64,000 bases of DNA from Zerene cesonia (taxonomy: Eukaryota; Arthropoda; Insecta; Lepidoptera; Pieridae): the NCBI RefSeq assembly GCF_012273895.1, contig NC_052129.1, positions 1,488,001-1,552,000 of the forward strand. The letters run 5' to 3'. The translations under genes and the position numbers were made by a program. Below, in pieces: positions 12,241-25,200 of the stretch (positions within the stretch are counted from its first letter, which is position 1; every line of letters begins with the position of its first letter). The notes under the pieces are model-generated. The model had not been told where the DNA came from. It was given only the letters and a program-made list of their open reading frames with translations, and ran no database searches.

Positions 12241-14720
12241 AGTTTTAAAAGCATAGACTCGACAGGAACAAACCACATGGGATTAATTTTGAATTGGAAA
12301 TTTAAGATGTGACTATAAATCCATTTTCTTTGTGAATGTTTAAAATATGAGAATGGATTTTTATCTTAAAAACTTCGATTATAATTTTCTACTATAATAC
12401 CTAGGTTTATTTCTAAATAAGTTTTTAACTATATTTACTAAATCACAAATATAAATAAACTAATTACATTCCTAAATCTTCATTGGTCCATTTTAAATGT
12501 GTTGATTTCAATCGAATACCGGTTTATTGCAGTATGTATTTTGAAATGTTTAATTCTCAATAAACTCAAAACCTTAACCAATCTAACATAATAGAATGAT
12601 GATTAGAATCAGAATTCTGCAAAAGTTACGACGTTCTGTAATAAAAGATATTTTTACAAAATTTCTTAAACAATAAAACAAATATTCATTAATTATGGCA
12701 ATTAAACGAAAGCTATGTTCCTAAATATAGATAAGGAGCTCTTAAATATGTTGATATTTGAATCTGGATATAAAATCACATAGACCTTCTGTTAAGTTTT
12801 TTACTTGGATTTTTAAATTGCACATGGGATGTTTGTATAAAAAGTAATATTCGAGAAAAGTAAGGCTTCAACAGGTGTTATATATATGGGTCATATGGTC
12901 ATCTGGTCAAATGGACCACCGGGATCGGATGAACAATTTTATGGGAGAATAGCTTTAAAGTTGGAAGCCTGAGCTTGACTGAAATGTATCACAATCTGTC
13001 CATCTGTTACGGAGATACGGTAGAAGAAATTTAAAGGAAATGTGCGATATCCCTTTTTAATTACACGGGGCTGATTCTCTGGAGTTCAAATTGTGATTTT
13101 AAATTTCTTTGAACACAAGTGTAGATTACTATGATTTATAAATAATAGATTAAGGCAAACATAAAGACAAGGCCCTCACAAATAAAACTATTTTCATCTA
13201 AATTTCGGATTTGAACTAATAATCCATAAGCTAAACCTTTAGGGAAAAAGTTTTATCTCATAATAATTTAACCTCTATCTAAAATCATACTAAAAAGCTT
13301 TGTTAAGCTTTAATCCTTGCGCTTGGTTTATTACTGTATTAAAATTAAATTTTTACTTTGACCGAAAATTAAAATTAAATTTATTTATTACGAAGAACGC
13401 TGGCTTTGAAACAGAGCTATTCTAGTTTTTACGAGACAGTGTACATAAATATTGTGTAATGAGTAATGTTTATATTAATATGAAAAGGATATAAATAAGG
13501 TATAATGTTAATATCATTATTAAAATGGCAATAAGAGATTTTACAAGCAATCCGGGCTATCAAACAGATCACGATAATCCCACTAACAACTATATCATTT
13601 AAATTTTCTCCAGATAAATGTCTTGTCCGAGTTTATCTATGCTAATTGAGGGTAGCTGTAATTTATTATTTTGTGCCCTAACATTAGGTAATGTCAAATA
13701 GTTTTGTTAGATTGTGTAGTGGTAGGATTTCTAATATGTATTTACTTGGGTATATAAAATGGACACCTAATTTATGTATTAAAAGGTTTGTTATTTATTT
13801 AACGATCGATATATGGTTTCTGTCAATAATACGAAAATAAGTTTTATAAATTTCTCCTTTTAAACTTTAACTATATATTAAATAATTTTTAAGACGCAAT
13901 TTGAATTCTTTCGAAGCTTTTAGTCCATTAAAAATATTTGGCTTTTGTGGATTGCCTAGAAGAGATAGCTACCTAGCCGCCATTCGTTTATTTTTTAAAA
14001 TGCGTTGTTTGCCATTCATATTTTTTCACAAAATTTGATTTCATAAAAAAAGAAACAATAATGATATCCAATAACTTGAAAGCAATTTTATATGTCATTC
14101 GTCCTACAATAATTAAAGCGTCAACACATCAGTTCTCTACCAAACAGGCCCATAAGAATGTCTTATTCCGTAACGAAACTCAAACAGTACGTGTCACCGA
14201 TTGCACTCACCCCAAAATCATAATTTATAGTTGAAACTAACCCTTGGCATAATTAATTTATCTGAAATGGCAAGCGCAGGTCGCTTACCAAACCACCTAG
14301 TCATGTTGAGGGTAGAAATTTATTAGTGTGGGGTAACTGTTTTTTGTAGACGTGACACCTTAAACTTGGAAGGGTTTTTTGACTGACTAAAATCCCAATT
14401 TTCAGGATGTTTCGCACTGAGACGGATGGCTGACCGTGACCACGCTGAGGTGTTTTACATTATATATTATTTATGTCTTGCAGACCATAACTAATACCAC
14501 ATAACTTATTACCATATACATATTTTTACGATTGGGTGGCTAAAAATAAAGTGAATTACCATTAACGATTATTCTATTAATGTTAAAGTACATTAATGTA
14601 CCGACTATTAATTTAACAATATTAAAATTATAATAAACGAGAATATAATAAGAGCATAGTAAAGTGCGTCACGAAGTAATTTAATCCAATCGAGATGATC
14701 GACAGTTTTTCGACTCATAA

Positions 14721-14916
14721 TCACTACACAGTATAAAACAGAGTCGCTTTAAGACGCTTAGATCTATAAATAATGCCAGAATTTCCTAATAGATACAAAG
14801 AAATAGATACAACAGACAGAGTAATTCAATAAGGTTTTTAATGTATAATAATTTAGAAAAAGGGAATAGGGTTTTACTTTGAATTTAACGCGTACGAAGC
14901 CGCGGACAAAAGCTAG
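14721..14916 (+). mobile_element. Helitron-like element (family H2)
   Basis: It starts TCACTACACAGTATAAAACA and ends GCGAAGCCGCGGACAAAAGCTAG in slightly diverged form (CTAG at 14913-14916). The same ends occur at 42775 and 43309. It is preceded by A and followed by T, as expected for insertion between A and T. Confidence 0.75.
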
Positions 14917-15039
14917 TTTTTAACCTAATTGTACACTGAATATAAAGTTTATAGTTGTAGTATAAAGACAATTCAAAATAGAGATACTTTTTTCCATTAG
15001 CAAGTGGATAAACAATATTTATAAGTTACGTAACAACCA

Positions 15040-15170
15040 ACTGACGTAAAATGGATGCGCTCGCGCCGGTCCCAAATATTACCAGCAATCTTGGCATTGA
15101 ATGTTACAAGGTCACTCCGAAACGACGTGTGACGTCATCGTGCGTCCGCGCAACTAAATTACGATCATAA
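15040..15170. promoter_or_regulatory. Small GC-rich intronic patch with CRE-like motifs
   Basis: This patch holds GATGCGCTCGCGCCGGTCCC and GTGTGACGTCATCGTGCG, including a perfect TGACGTCA palindrome near 15131, the consensus CRE/ATF site. It is not repeated elsewhere in the window. Regulatory function is inferred only. Confidence 0.25.
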
Positions 15171-18100
15171 AAATTAAAAACTAGAAGCCAGATCTAGAGT
15201 ACCTAGTATACTGGTGAATTTGATTTAAATGAGGCTAGATGGTGTTAAAAAATTACAACATCCGTTTCGCTATTATATTTTCTCCCCGTGGTTGTCCCAT
15301 TATATCTTAATTATATGTAATTGTTTCTTTGCATATATTTTACATTCACGTACAATAAAGCGTTTAATATATAAATAAATATAATACGTCTTGAAGACGT
15401 GGTTAGAAAATGGGTTAACATAAATGTGATAATATACTATTCAATATACTGTATGTATATTGAATAGGTAAATTTTAATAAAGATGGGTCGGTTAAAAAG
15501 AGCACAGGAGGATTTTAAGAGAAAATGAAATATAATTTTGAATACATTTATTTACAAAAGCTAGTCATTTCTAGAACTAAGCCAATTTTTATGAACACTT
15601 CCCCCACTTAGATCAGGACTTAGAAAACTTGATACAAAAAATACAGTCTTATATTTATATATCGAATAATAATTAATATACAGCTATAGCTTAGATATAA
15701 ATTTGCACTTCGTTTCGCTACGACTAGATACCAATAGCTATTTGGCCTATAATTAGATTTTTTGCTTTTCACGCTACGTAATTATATTTAAATATATTGT
15801 GCATATATTTTCTGTATAATTGAATATGTTAATATAAATCCACAAATGTAATTTTTTTATGGCTGCGTGTAATGTAACATTTAAAATAATTAAAGGAAAC
15901 TATGCTATGTGTTATCCATTCGTTAAGCTAGGACTAACAAATTAACACTAAAAAGAGGAATAGCATTCATGACCTATTATACACATATTGTATTCCACCA
16001 CAGTTGTCTTCCCAAGACAATTAATTTACGACAAACCCCTGAAATAACTTAATTACTTAAGTTGTAAATATTAATGAATGATTGCTAAGGCTTGATGCGA
16101 ACAATGCGACAATGTGACCATAAGATAATATACCATGTGACGTTTCAGTTAGACGTATTTTGCGACCATAAATGATTTACTGTACGTCGAGGTGGCAACC
16201 CTATTTTATTCATTAACGTCATTTGAAGAGAGTTTTGTATTGAATGACGAGATAATAATTATTTTTATAGCTACGCTTCATGTCGCGATATAATCTCTAT
16301 TTGATCAATAATTAAGTGAAATGATAATGATAATATTGCATTTATTTGTTTAATTTTTGGCAATTTACTAGGATTGCACTTGCTCTTTTATAAGGGAGTC
16401 ATAATACATTATGACTCCTATAAACATTTTCTAAGCAAAAGTGCCGTGGCCCTTGTGTTAGTAATAGAAGACATATTACATTGGGAAATATAGGGTTGGC
16501 ACGCGTATATTTTTCTTCTTTTAATATCCTAGATTATTTTCCTATTCCCCTAATGTATTTTAATTATAAGTAAAGTGTGTAATGTAAGTACGTACACTAG
16601 TTTACATAATATAAGCACTTATCTAGATACAGGAACTCGAAAATAAATAAATTAAGGACCTACATGGAAATTATACCTAAATTAGGCAATTAAAATTATT
16701 AATGCCATCATTAAAACATTTATGCTAGACATAGTTATTCAAAAAGTTGTAAATCGTTGACCATGACCCTATCCTGGCCGAGACATCAAATGTACGAAAA
16801 GTGGACCATTCAATTTTTTCCTTCAATTGCAATAAAGAAATTATTTAATATTATTATTAATCAAGGTCTTACGAGGAAATAAGTAATTTGGTTTAATACA
16901 TCTGAGTACTAATATTGTTACTGATTATTTTTTTTGGCTGTAAGTAAAGGCAATCTTATTATTATTTTTCATGTTTGTTTTCTACTAATTTTACTGTAAT
17001 TTGAAAAGATTCCCACACTGGAATCAGTACTGCTTTAACACGTCATCGTAACCTCATAATACAACCCAGAATCTATAACATGTGAAAAATTGTAGTATAA
17101 CAAATATGGTCCATGCCCAAACACAATACGTCCACAGATCTCACCGTGAAACATCCGAGAAACACCGTGCACTGCCCGACTGCCCGAGGCGTCCGTCAGA
17201 ATAATTATATCAAGAAAATAAAGACAGTTGTATCGCGTGACTGTACACCGATTAGAGTAATTTCGTTACATCCCAAAATGGTGCATTATTACACTTATAA
17301 AAAAATAATAAAACACTACGCGTTATAAGAATACTTAACGTTCACTGTTTTATAAGCAAACATGGGTACCCTTGCAAAGTTCATGTGTCTCGCGAGCTTA
17401 GAAATAGATTTTGAATCAGTCTTAAGTCACAACACATTTGATTAGATTTCTTTGTACCAGTATATCCGTTGATAAAATAGATATCTTTAAATATGTACTA
17501 GATTCGATTTCTAAAGGTTAGGATAATTGAACTTGTTCTCACTAATTGCAGACAATATAATAACAAACAATTTGTTTTTAACTTTGATACAACGTCAAAT
17601 TATTAGCTGTAGGCAAACAATTTTAGGCGCGCACTTCTTAAAATCTACTCCACCCTTATTGCCAATACTTAGAGATCAGTTTCAAACATCTTTGATTTTA
17701 TTAATGCTTAATATTTTTGTTAAAAATTCAAGTATGTCCGTAGTTATGATGACGCAATAACTAACACGCTAGTAATGGTTGGTGTCAATCAAAATTACAG
17801 AGTGTATCCATATAATTTCAGTTGGCAATACCATAGCCAAGGAAAAAGCGTCGTTATTACTATGTGAGATAAGGAATTCTTAAAAAATATAGGCCGTAAA
17901 TAAACTTTTTGACTGTTTCTACGAAACGGCTAAGTTCATGAAGGGGGGAGGTGTCTGTAATTACATCGCGTTTCGGTTCGAATTTTCAATATTTAATTCC
18001 TTTATATTTATTCTCATGCCGAAAATAGATAATGATTAGCAATTTTTTTTACAATCATCAATATTCAATTTGATTTCATGTTATGAAGGCTACCCACTGA

Positions 18101-18689
18101 AAATTAATCGTATTCAGCATAAATAGTTCAACTAGTAAGAGACCTAGCTGATTCTAAAAACATATTTCCTCTTGTGATAAATGTATAAAAATGTGGAAAA
18201 ATAAACAAATTAAATCACTAGTGACATTTAATATGTATCAAGGAGTCAATGAACTTATAAAAAGTTGTTTAATTAGATTAATATAACTGATACAGATACA
18301 CAAAAAAAAATATTCAAATGACAAGTCTGGTGCACGTTGACATTGAACGCTTGTAGCGACAGATTATAAAATCAACAGATAAAAACGATTTGTTTTGAAT
18401 CAATAGTCGAGGAAATATCTCTCACCACGTGTGTTGACATAATTTAATAGTCTTATGTAGTTGACGTACTCACTACGCTGTATTACGCACTTTTATTTTA
18501 CGTTAAACATTTCCAGAACAATTTCTCTTTCTTTTATGCTTATCTATTATTTAAACACTTTAGGTAAAAAGCATCACGATGTTTTCAATTTAAATTAAAA
18601 TCTCTTCTGATTTGAACAAAATGCTAATAAATCTAAGCTTTCCATCGCTACTCACATGTTCGTAACTAATCAAATCAATAGATAAAAAA

Positions 18690-18840
18690 ACTGGATCTGT
18701 TTCGCGCGCAAATCGGTTGCGCTCGGCGTCCGTCGAGAAGCCGAATTGGATTCAAGGCCGCATTCCAATTTCAAACCATTGTCAATGTCACCATTCAGCG
18801 CACATGATAGATGTTGCTTTTGGCGCGTAAACGTATTTTT
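18690..18840. promoter_or_regulatory. Small GC-rich intronic patch
   Basis: This is a non-repetitive, CpG-rich island in AT-rich intron (TTTCGCGCGCAAATCGG, GCTCGGCGTCCGTCGAGAAG, TTTGGCGCGTAAACG). There is no coding frame. It is a possible enhancer on composition only. Confidence 0.2.
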
Positions 18841-19779
18841 TAAAAACGTTTCGTAATAATTCTAATTATAACAATAAACACGAAATGTCAGGAGAAATTT
18901 CCCACGCAAAATAAAATTGTACGGAATAGCCTGAAAGTAAATGATTGTAATACATATTGATACAGGTCGATGTTAACACTATCATCGACATATTATTTCG
19001 TGTTTCGCGTATTTTTGACACAATTCGAGGAGTCGACCCAAAAATCAGAAATTTAAATGTTACAAAACAAAGAAGAATTCAGATTTGTGGTAATACAAAA
19101 CATCAATTTTGAAGGTTGATTTTCATTTGAATTTCATAAATGCAAGTATTCTTGAGTACAAGGCGAATTTTATAACTTCATGTGAATATGATACTTATTA
19201 TATTATTTTCATCCGCGTAACTGTTGCGATAGAAACTTATTTCATATCAAAATATTAAAGGACTTTATCTTGTGGGTTTAGATGTCTTAAAATGAGTTTT
19301 TCAAGGGTTTTTATAAATAGAAATTTGGTAGATTACGTTTTTTTAGGAAAAATTGTAAATGTGACTTTTTATTTATTTCTTAATTGTTTCTTGATTTTGG
19401 TAAATATAGAGATAAATTTAAAGTCAATATTGAAATATCGGAACCATTCGATACGTTATATCAGATAGACAGATGTTACGTAAGATTCTATCAAGATCCA
19501 ATTTTAATTTATATTTGAATAATTTTAAATGAAACGTTATTTATGTCAATAGAACAAAATTGGTTAATGAATGGTTATAATTAAGATAACATAAAAGGAA
19601 TAAGTCTAGACGAATACAAATATACCCAATAATGATTAGAAGGATTTTCTAACGCCATAAAAGCTTGCTTAAATGTGTCACAAATTGATAGCGCTTTGCG
19701 TATCACTGATAGCGAATCGCTGCTAAATAAATGTACAATCGTCATGTAAACCTTAGTTTACGTTAATAACATCACGTCT

Positions 19780-19940
19780 ACACAGTATCACGAGCTCCCA
19801 AAATGATCGATTGAGTTATCGGAGACCCTGCCAAGTGGGGGGTCACGGCCTTAGTTATCTATTTTATATACGAATATAACAAACTGCAACGTCGCTGGTC
19901 GTCATCGGGCGACGTCGGAAGCATGTATGGGCAAAAAATG
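19780..19940. promoter_or_regulatory. Small GC-rich intronic patch
   Basis: This non-repetitive patch includes AATGATCGATTGAGTTATCG, an ATCGATTGA core that could suit homeodomain proteins, and GTCGTCATCGGGCGACGTCG, which can pair with itself (CGTC.../...GACG). No coding frame or repeat match was seen. Confidence 0.2.
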
Positions 19941-20094
19941 TTGTGATAGGTTGTTGATTTTTTGGACATTTCGTGTTTACATAGAGTGTTCTTTATCGCC
20001 TTCCGTGTTCATCTGTTTTCTTAATAGATATAGTTATTAGTTACTGATGTATATACTATATATACAGTCATTCGATCCCAAGACTCGTCGTTGG

Positions 20095-20255
20095 TCGTAG
20101 GGTAGTGGGGAGTGGGGGCCTGGTGACCTAAAATACAGGTAAATTTTATTACCTAGTTTAGGCACCAGTCTCACACTTATTTATGTACTGAATATGTGTA
20201 AACTTATGTAACTGATGTGAGAAAGTAAACTCTTTTTTAATTTTTTATTTTTTTA
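20095..20255 (+). repeat. Possible retroposon tail
   Basis: The segment GGGGCCTGGTGACC...GTGAGAAAGTAAACTC followed by a T/A-rich run has the look of a 3' UTR of a non-LTR element. No second copy is present in the window, so this is tentative. Confidence 0.3.
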
Positions 20256-20605
20256 TTATGAAGAAGGAACGATATTCTCTGGACATCTATTCCTAGTAGA
20301 GCTAAAATGAAAAGGAATGCAAGCTTTTAACTTTAAAGGGCCATACGTTATCGCCATTCTATATGTGGCTTATGTACTCGGGCCTCATTAAGAGATCTCT
20401 GTAAGAGTACTGGTATCCTTACTGTGCCGTCACAGTATATATCTAATAACATTTTACACGTCACAATAACATCGACTTACATACAGTAGGAGAAAGATAT
20501 GGTTATGACACGAGGAACAGAAATAAAATTGAAATGCCTGTTTTCCGGCTTAGTAAAGTAAAAAATTCGTTTATGGGACAAGGTATACGCGTATACAATA
20601 GAATT

Positions 20606-20750
20606 CCTCATAGTAAGAGTATCTCGTAAGAATATCGGGATAAAAGTTGCCATACATATCAAATTTCATTGCAATTGGTTCAGTAGCGTGAAAAAGTAAC
20701 AAACATACACACATCCTTACAAACTTTCGCATTTATAATATTAGTAGGAT
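20606..20750 (-). mobile_element. Helitron-like element (family H1), 3' truncated
   Basis: On the minus strand it starts ATCCTACTAATATTATAAAT with the GCGAAAGTTTGTAAGGATG and ACCAATTGCAATGAAATTTG blocks, then CCCGATATTCTTACGAGATA. The hairpin and CTAG end are replaced by unrelated sequence. Confidence 0.75.
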
Positions 20751-20861
20751 GACAATCCATCGAATGTTGTCACTTAAGAACCACAGGTCAGTTCATTGGC
20801 ATCATTGTTATGTAATTGTTACATCTTATGATGAATTAAAATATAAAATTTACATTATTTT

Positions 20862-21018
20862 AAAAGAGCAACTACAGAGTTTCTTGCCGGCTCTTCTCTG
20901 TAGAATCTGCCTTCCGAACCGGTGGTAAATGTTATAACTGTGTATTATGACGATTCAAAAGTGCTTCTATAAGAAGTCTAGTTGAATGAATAAATGTTTG
21001 AGTTTGAGTTTGAGTTTT
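20862..21018 (+). repeat. LINE-type 3' end with (GAGTTT)n tail
   Basis: It contains GAGTTTCTTGCCGGCTCTTC, TAGAATCTGCCTTCCGAACC and TCAAAAGTGCTT, then a GAGTTT triplicate at about 20999-21016. This arrangement is familiar from dispersed lepidopteran non-LTR retroposon tails. No reverse transcriptase precedes it, so the copy is 5'-truncated. Confidence 0.55.
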
Positions 21019-22352
21019 TATTGAAGCTCACGTTAGATTTAGGGAAACATAAAATTAAGGTGAAGCACGTCACCAGTCGTAATGAATTCATAAATTGGAT
21101 GGTAGCAGGAAAACAATAAGCATTAAGTATATTTTAAATTCACATAACCGCATTCATAAATTAAAATTACCTTATAATTAACGATCTTCATGCAGATATC
21201 CATCGCCCGGAACATAGTATAAGCATCAAAATTCAAGAGCTATGAGCGCAGACGATAGGTATTGTCCTACATAACCTCCAAGTGACCTGATGGCTGACCT
21301 TGGACGCCAAGGTCCATCCGGAGTCGATGAGCCTTTCGGTTAGAATTTGACGACTTGCAACGGTATTTACAAGGGATATCGAGGAGATGGTCCAGGAAAT
21401 CAGTATTTTATCGTTCGAATTTGACATATTTCTAACTAGCAGTTTAGATACGGATGCAGTGTCTTCTATTGTCCAATAGAAGACGATTTACGAATGTAGA
21501 TACGTTTGTAAAATATACTGTACTGTTAACGAAATTATGTATTAGTTTTACAATTGAAAATACAGATTTTACAATTTTAATTTACTATAATGTTTGATTC
21601 CGTGTATGTAATTAGTTGATTAGGTTGTTTAAATTTAATAAACATCATGAGGTGTATCTATTAAACTTGAACCTTCTATTAAAATATCATAACATTGATA
21701 AAGATGGATGAAATAAAACTGGTAATGAGTCAATTACGAGAGATTATTGCCAACGAAATGTTTTTCATTAGATTTTTATTTATTTTTTATTATCTTATAC
21801 TTCTGCATTCTGGTTACCTAGTCTTATTAGACAAATAGGTAATAGAAAATAGTAAAGATACCTTAATAATGACCTTGAATTCGATATAACCGATCGTCAG
21901 TCAAAATAAGTTAAATTATGCTCAAGAGATTTGGTCAAATCTCGAAAAAATACACGAGGAAGCAAAAACGATTACGCAAACAATCTCAGAGCGCACTCGA
22001 AAACTGAATTATATTTTAACATTGCTCGTGAGTACTCTCGAAATAAAGTGGATATTCAAATCGATTCGAATAGTGTACCTACACCGTATAATAATGTCTA
22101 GTTAGAAATAAGTGTCGAATAAGGAAGTACTCAGCACGAATACATTAAACAAATTCGTTGCCGAAATAAAGAGTATGATCTGATGATAAAACGCTGTACG
22201 CGGAACCACGTTCGCTGCGTGATCTTCACAACGATTAAAATAACGAACAATGCTAAGCCGAATATTAAAGATGACGTCAAAGCAGACGAAAACTTCCGAA
22301 GCGTTCAAGGATTGTAATGATTAATTTATCTAATTGTAAATAAGCATCTAAC

Positions 22353-22760
22353 CTTTTCCTCCTGAAGGCTCTGCCCTCCGTTTTCCGATAGAGGCGTTGA
22401 TGGAGCGCTGTAACCCTTCGGGCCCTCGTCGTGCGGGGTCATCTGTCTGTGGACGTCGTTCTCTTGATCGTTGTGACCTCTCAAGTCTTGGAGACCATTT
22501 TTAAATTCGGATAATCTTAATACGGACGGCTTAATTTCTGGTATATCGTCGGGATGCTCATATCTCCGTAAGTCTGTTAGGTTCGCTGCAAGATGCCTGT
22601 GCGTGTCTAATGGCGGTGGCACGCCTATAGATCTAAGATGTTCTATACTTCTATGGATATGCGAGTAATTGTCTACAGGTATTTCTGCCATTAGCGGCGA
22701 GTTGTGGTAGTCCAGGCCCCCACCGTCCGGCCTGTAATCGATTGTCCTTCCTTCCATCAT
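22353..22760 (-). CDS. sqz: First coding exon of the squeeze/rotund-family zinc-finger gene
   Basis: This exon encodes 136 residues beginning ATGATG (M-M-E-G-R-T), immediately preceded by AAAAAG. The peptide has no cysteine and no finger. It is hydrophilic and acidic, with HLRSIGVPPPLDTHRHL near 42-58, EIKPSVLRLSEF near 76-87 and a Ser/Pro stretch (SAPSTPLSENGG) near the end. It stops at GAG GAA AAG|GTTAGA, a usable donor in phase 0. The last coding exon (816-1829) also starts in phase 0, so direct joining gives EEK|VFGSKADL and a total of about 473 residues. Support comes from the ATG, the coherent splice sites and the shared strand and phase with the finger exon; the N-terminus itself is not recognised from a family motif. 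The second ATG could equally serve as start. Confidence 0.8.
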
Positions 22761-22902
22761 CTTTTTGGCTTGTATAAATTTCTATCTAAGTACTTAAAAA
22801 ATTCGGTATCTACGGTTTGGCACTATCTTATAAATATATTCTGTTTCAATATCTTGGTATTCTCGCTTGTCATGGAATAATTCGAGATCTCCCGTTTTAC
22901 AA
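22761..22902 (-). other. 5' UTR part of exon 2, with a short upstream ORF
   Basis: A strong acceptor on the minus strand (TGTAATTCTTTTCAG, AG at 22904-22903) opens the exon at 22902, 142 nt before the start codon. Inside is one upstream ATG at 22873-22871 that reads 16 codons to TAG before the main start, so it could dampen translation. The exon boundary is inferred from the splice signal only. Confidence 0.6.
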
Positions 22903-24492
22903 CTGAAAAGAATTACATCATGTATTTTCTAAAAAAAAAAAAAATAAAAATAATAATTTCATCCGAAATGTTGTGTATTTTTAAATATGCCGAGTACAAT
23001 TGCGGAGGAAATGTTTTAGGGTGATTGCGATTTAATTTGAAAAGTTGTTGGACAACTCAATCCGGTTGTTTGTCTATTTAAAACTAGATTTAAAGAGCGA
23101 AAAAAAGCTGCGTTTTTTTTCTGAAGCAGGTGACGAGCAGTCGCGTAGGTTGTGTCAATGATCTAGCTCCCCTAGCCCACATGCCATATCGAATAAGGCT
23201 TTGATAATCACATTGCATGTACAGACGCGTTAACAGGTTACGATTTATTCTAAGATAATAAATAATAAGAATTAAATTATGATCAATGTGTTTTATATGT
23301 CGATTTATTGCCTCTTACACGTTGATTTTGCGAATGGTGCTCATAAATTTTATCTGTGTTATTTATAGTATAATGCAATATGTGAAAATTTATTCGGTAT
23401 TCGTTTAAAATTTTACTATCGTTTAAAGGATTAACTAATTTTCATTTAAAAGCTCTTTAATTGCCTTTTTTGTTTACGCTTGTGTTGCAGACTGTACTCG
23501 TAATGCCCGCCATACACGCCTGTCAAAGATAATAATTGCGCGCATAGAATACAAGAACAGGTTGTTGTGCGGGTGAATTTTATGATTTAAACGAATCTCA
23601 ACCTTACTGCGGTACATGTAAAGCTCTTGGCTTTTAATGTGGGCGTTAAATAATATTACAGGTAATTTGGTGATGCTTTGTACTTGGGCCCCACAGATTA
23701 TATTAGAGTTAGAGATTTATACAGGTTTTAGTAGGAAGTTCTTTTGATATTATTAGCCGTTTATAAGGCGGTAATAAACTCATTACGAGATAAACTAATT
23801 TGTATTTTAAATTATTCGTTTTATGATTCAATGTTGAATGCAAGTTGAAATAAGTTGTATTTTTAAAAACAATTTTGGGGGATATAAATATGTAAGTTTT
23901 CATGTTTTACGACTGGTTAGAGTTTTATCTTTTAAAGTTTAAAACTGTTGAATTTTTAAAATTACAAAAAAAAACATTTGAAATAAATCTAGATAGCCTT
24001 TCGAAGCTGCTTTATTCAAACATTTCGCTATATTTTTTAAAAATGTATCTACATAATATTTTGAACTTTACTTGAACATTTATTAAGTAATCTAACTAAA
24101 AATAACAACGTTTTTATTTTATTTATTTTTTTGCTTTTTTTAGTAGTTATTTTTGTCGTATTTATTGTTCTCAGGCATATTTAAATAAAAAAAATACACA
24201 TAATAACTTAAACTTGATAACATTTCGAACGTTCGTGGAAAAAAAATAAATTAGAAACGGTTCCCCCATGATTAAATACCTAGTTGTTATCATTAAATAA
24301 ATAAATTTTAAAGTACGTGAAATACATTATATCGTATTTCCGTATTTGTTGTCTGGCTTTCAAGGTCAACCTTGTCGGGAGCTCACCCAAAGTTGCCGAC
24401 TTATCAAGGGATCAGGGAGGTGTTATGTAAAACCTCCCTAAACCCCCTCGACGGGGGAACCGAAGCGTAATTTATAAAAAAAATAAACGTAC
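22903..24492 (-). other. Putative intron 1 (5' UTR intron)
   Basis: About 1.6 kb lies between the donor GAG|GTACGT (GT at 24492-24491) and the acceptor at 22904-22903, both on the minus strand. The content is AT-rich with no recognised repeat. Near 24340-24475 is a GC-richer patch with two small hairpins (GGGAGG...CCTCCC and CCCCCTCGACGGGGG). No coding frame was seen. Confidence 0.5.
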
Positions 24493-25200
24493 CTCACACT
24501 ATCGAAAAATCTTTAAAACACCAACTATATCACCATAATAAATCACAGTTTGTTCCTATCTAAAATGTCACTAAATATCACATAATACAGGTAACACTAA
24601 TGTCACAACACGTAAGGCAACTGTCCGCGGCGTTATCGCCAAAATATATATAAAAATCCACGTGCTCCCGAAAAATAAACATTTAAAAAGGCCGGCAACA
24701 AAAACGAGCGTGCCGACCGACCCTGGAGTAAAATTATGAATGTCGGGCGTCGTTACTAGGATCCAAATTACCAGATTTTTTTCGCTCTCAATATTTTTGT
24801 GTGCTAGTGTTTTTATTTGGTTTATATGTGGGTAAATCCACACGTGATTCGCGCTGTCCTTCTCTCGCGCACGGATTTGCGCGTGCACCGGCTTGCAGTA
24901 CGAACGGATCGAGCATGTGCTCCTAGCCGGCGTCTTCGAGCCAACGCTGCTTCCGACGACAACAAATATTAAATACAAAACAGCCGCTCAAACGCCTTTA
25001 GACCGACGCGGCAAAAACGAGACTGAAATTCAGATCTATAGTAGAAAAAGTGAACTACACCGAACGAGGGGTACACTAACACATCAAATGAAAAAAATCA
25101 CACGGACGCCAACATCGACAGCGGAGCTTAAAAAATCGGAGTGGGGATCCGTCCGCACTGCTCGCTTGCCTAGCTGCCTCTCGCTCTAGCCGCGTGAGGC
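24493..25200 (-). other. Putative non-coding exon 1 of the zinc-finger gene
   Basis: This is a GC- and CpG-rich block, sharply different from the surrounding AT-rich DNA, ending on the minus strand in GTGTGAG|GTACGT, a good splice donor. Several short ATG-initiated upstream ORFs are present on the minus strand, one of about 40 codons starting in CACATGCTCGATCC. A 135-codon frame here begins at TTG rather than ATG and is not supported as a gene. The 5' limit is a guess; a CAGT initiator-like match sits at 25160-25157. Confidence 0.45.

Larger units (their letters stand above)
1830..22352 (-). other. Large intron (about 20.5 kb) of the zinc-finger gene
   Basis: This stretch lies between the donor after the first coding exon (AAG|GTTAGA, GT at 22352-22351) and the acceptor of the last exon (AG at 1831-1830). 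Both flanking exons end in phase 0. It is mostly AT-rich unique sequence, with Helitron-like fragments (4632, 7109, 10690, 11380, 14721, 20606), a SINE fragment (8720), a small TIR element (5793) and a LINE-like tail (20862). GC-richer non-repetitive patches occur at 9040-9440, 11700-12240, 15040-15170, 18690-18840 and 19780-19940. A small exon encoding the missing CxxC half of a finger could lie here; a scan by eye for a phase-0 exon ending in Cys-x-Lys did not find one. Confidence 0.75.

Noticed and set aside
21233..21427. 64-codon minus-strand frame upstream of the first coding exon as an extra exon
   Set aside because: G+C is slightly raised, but there are no convincing splice signals or recognisable motif; it could be a repeat relic.
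24571..24978. 135-codon minus-strand frame as a gene
   Set aside because: It starts at TTG rather than ATG, has no recognisable domain and lies in the inferred non-coding exon.
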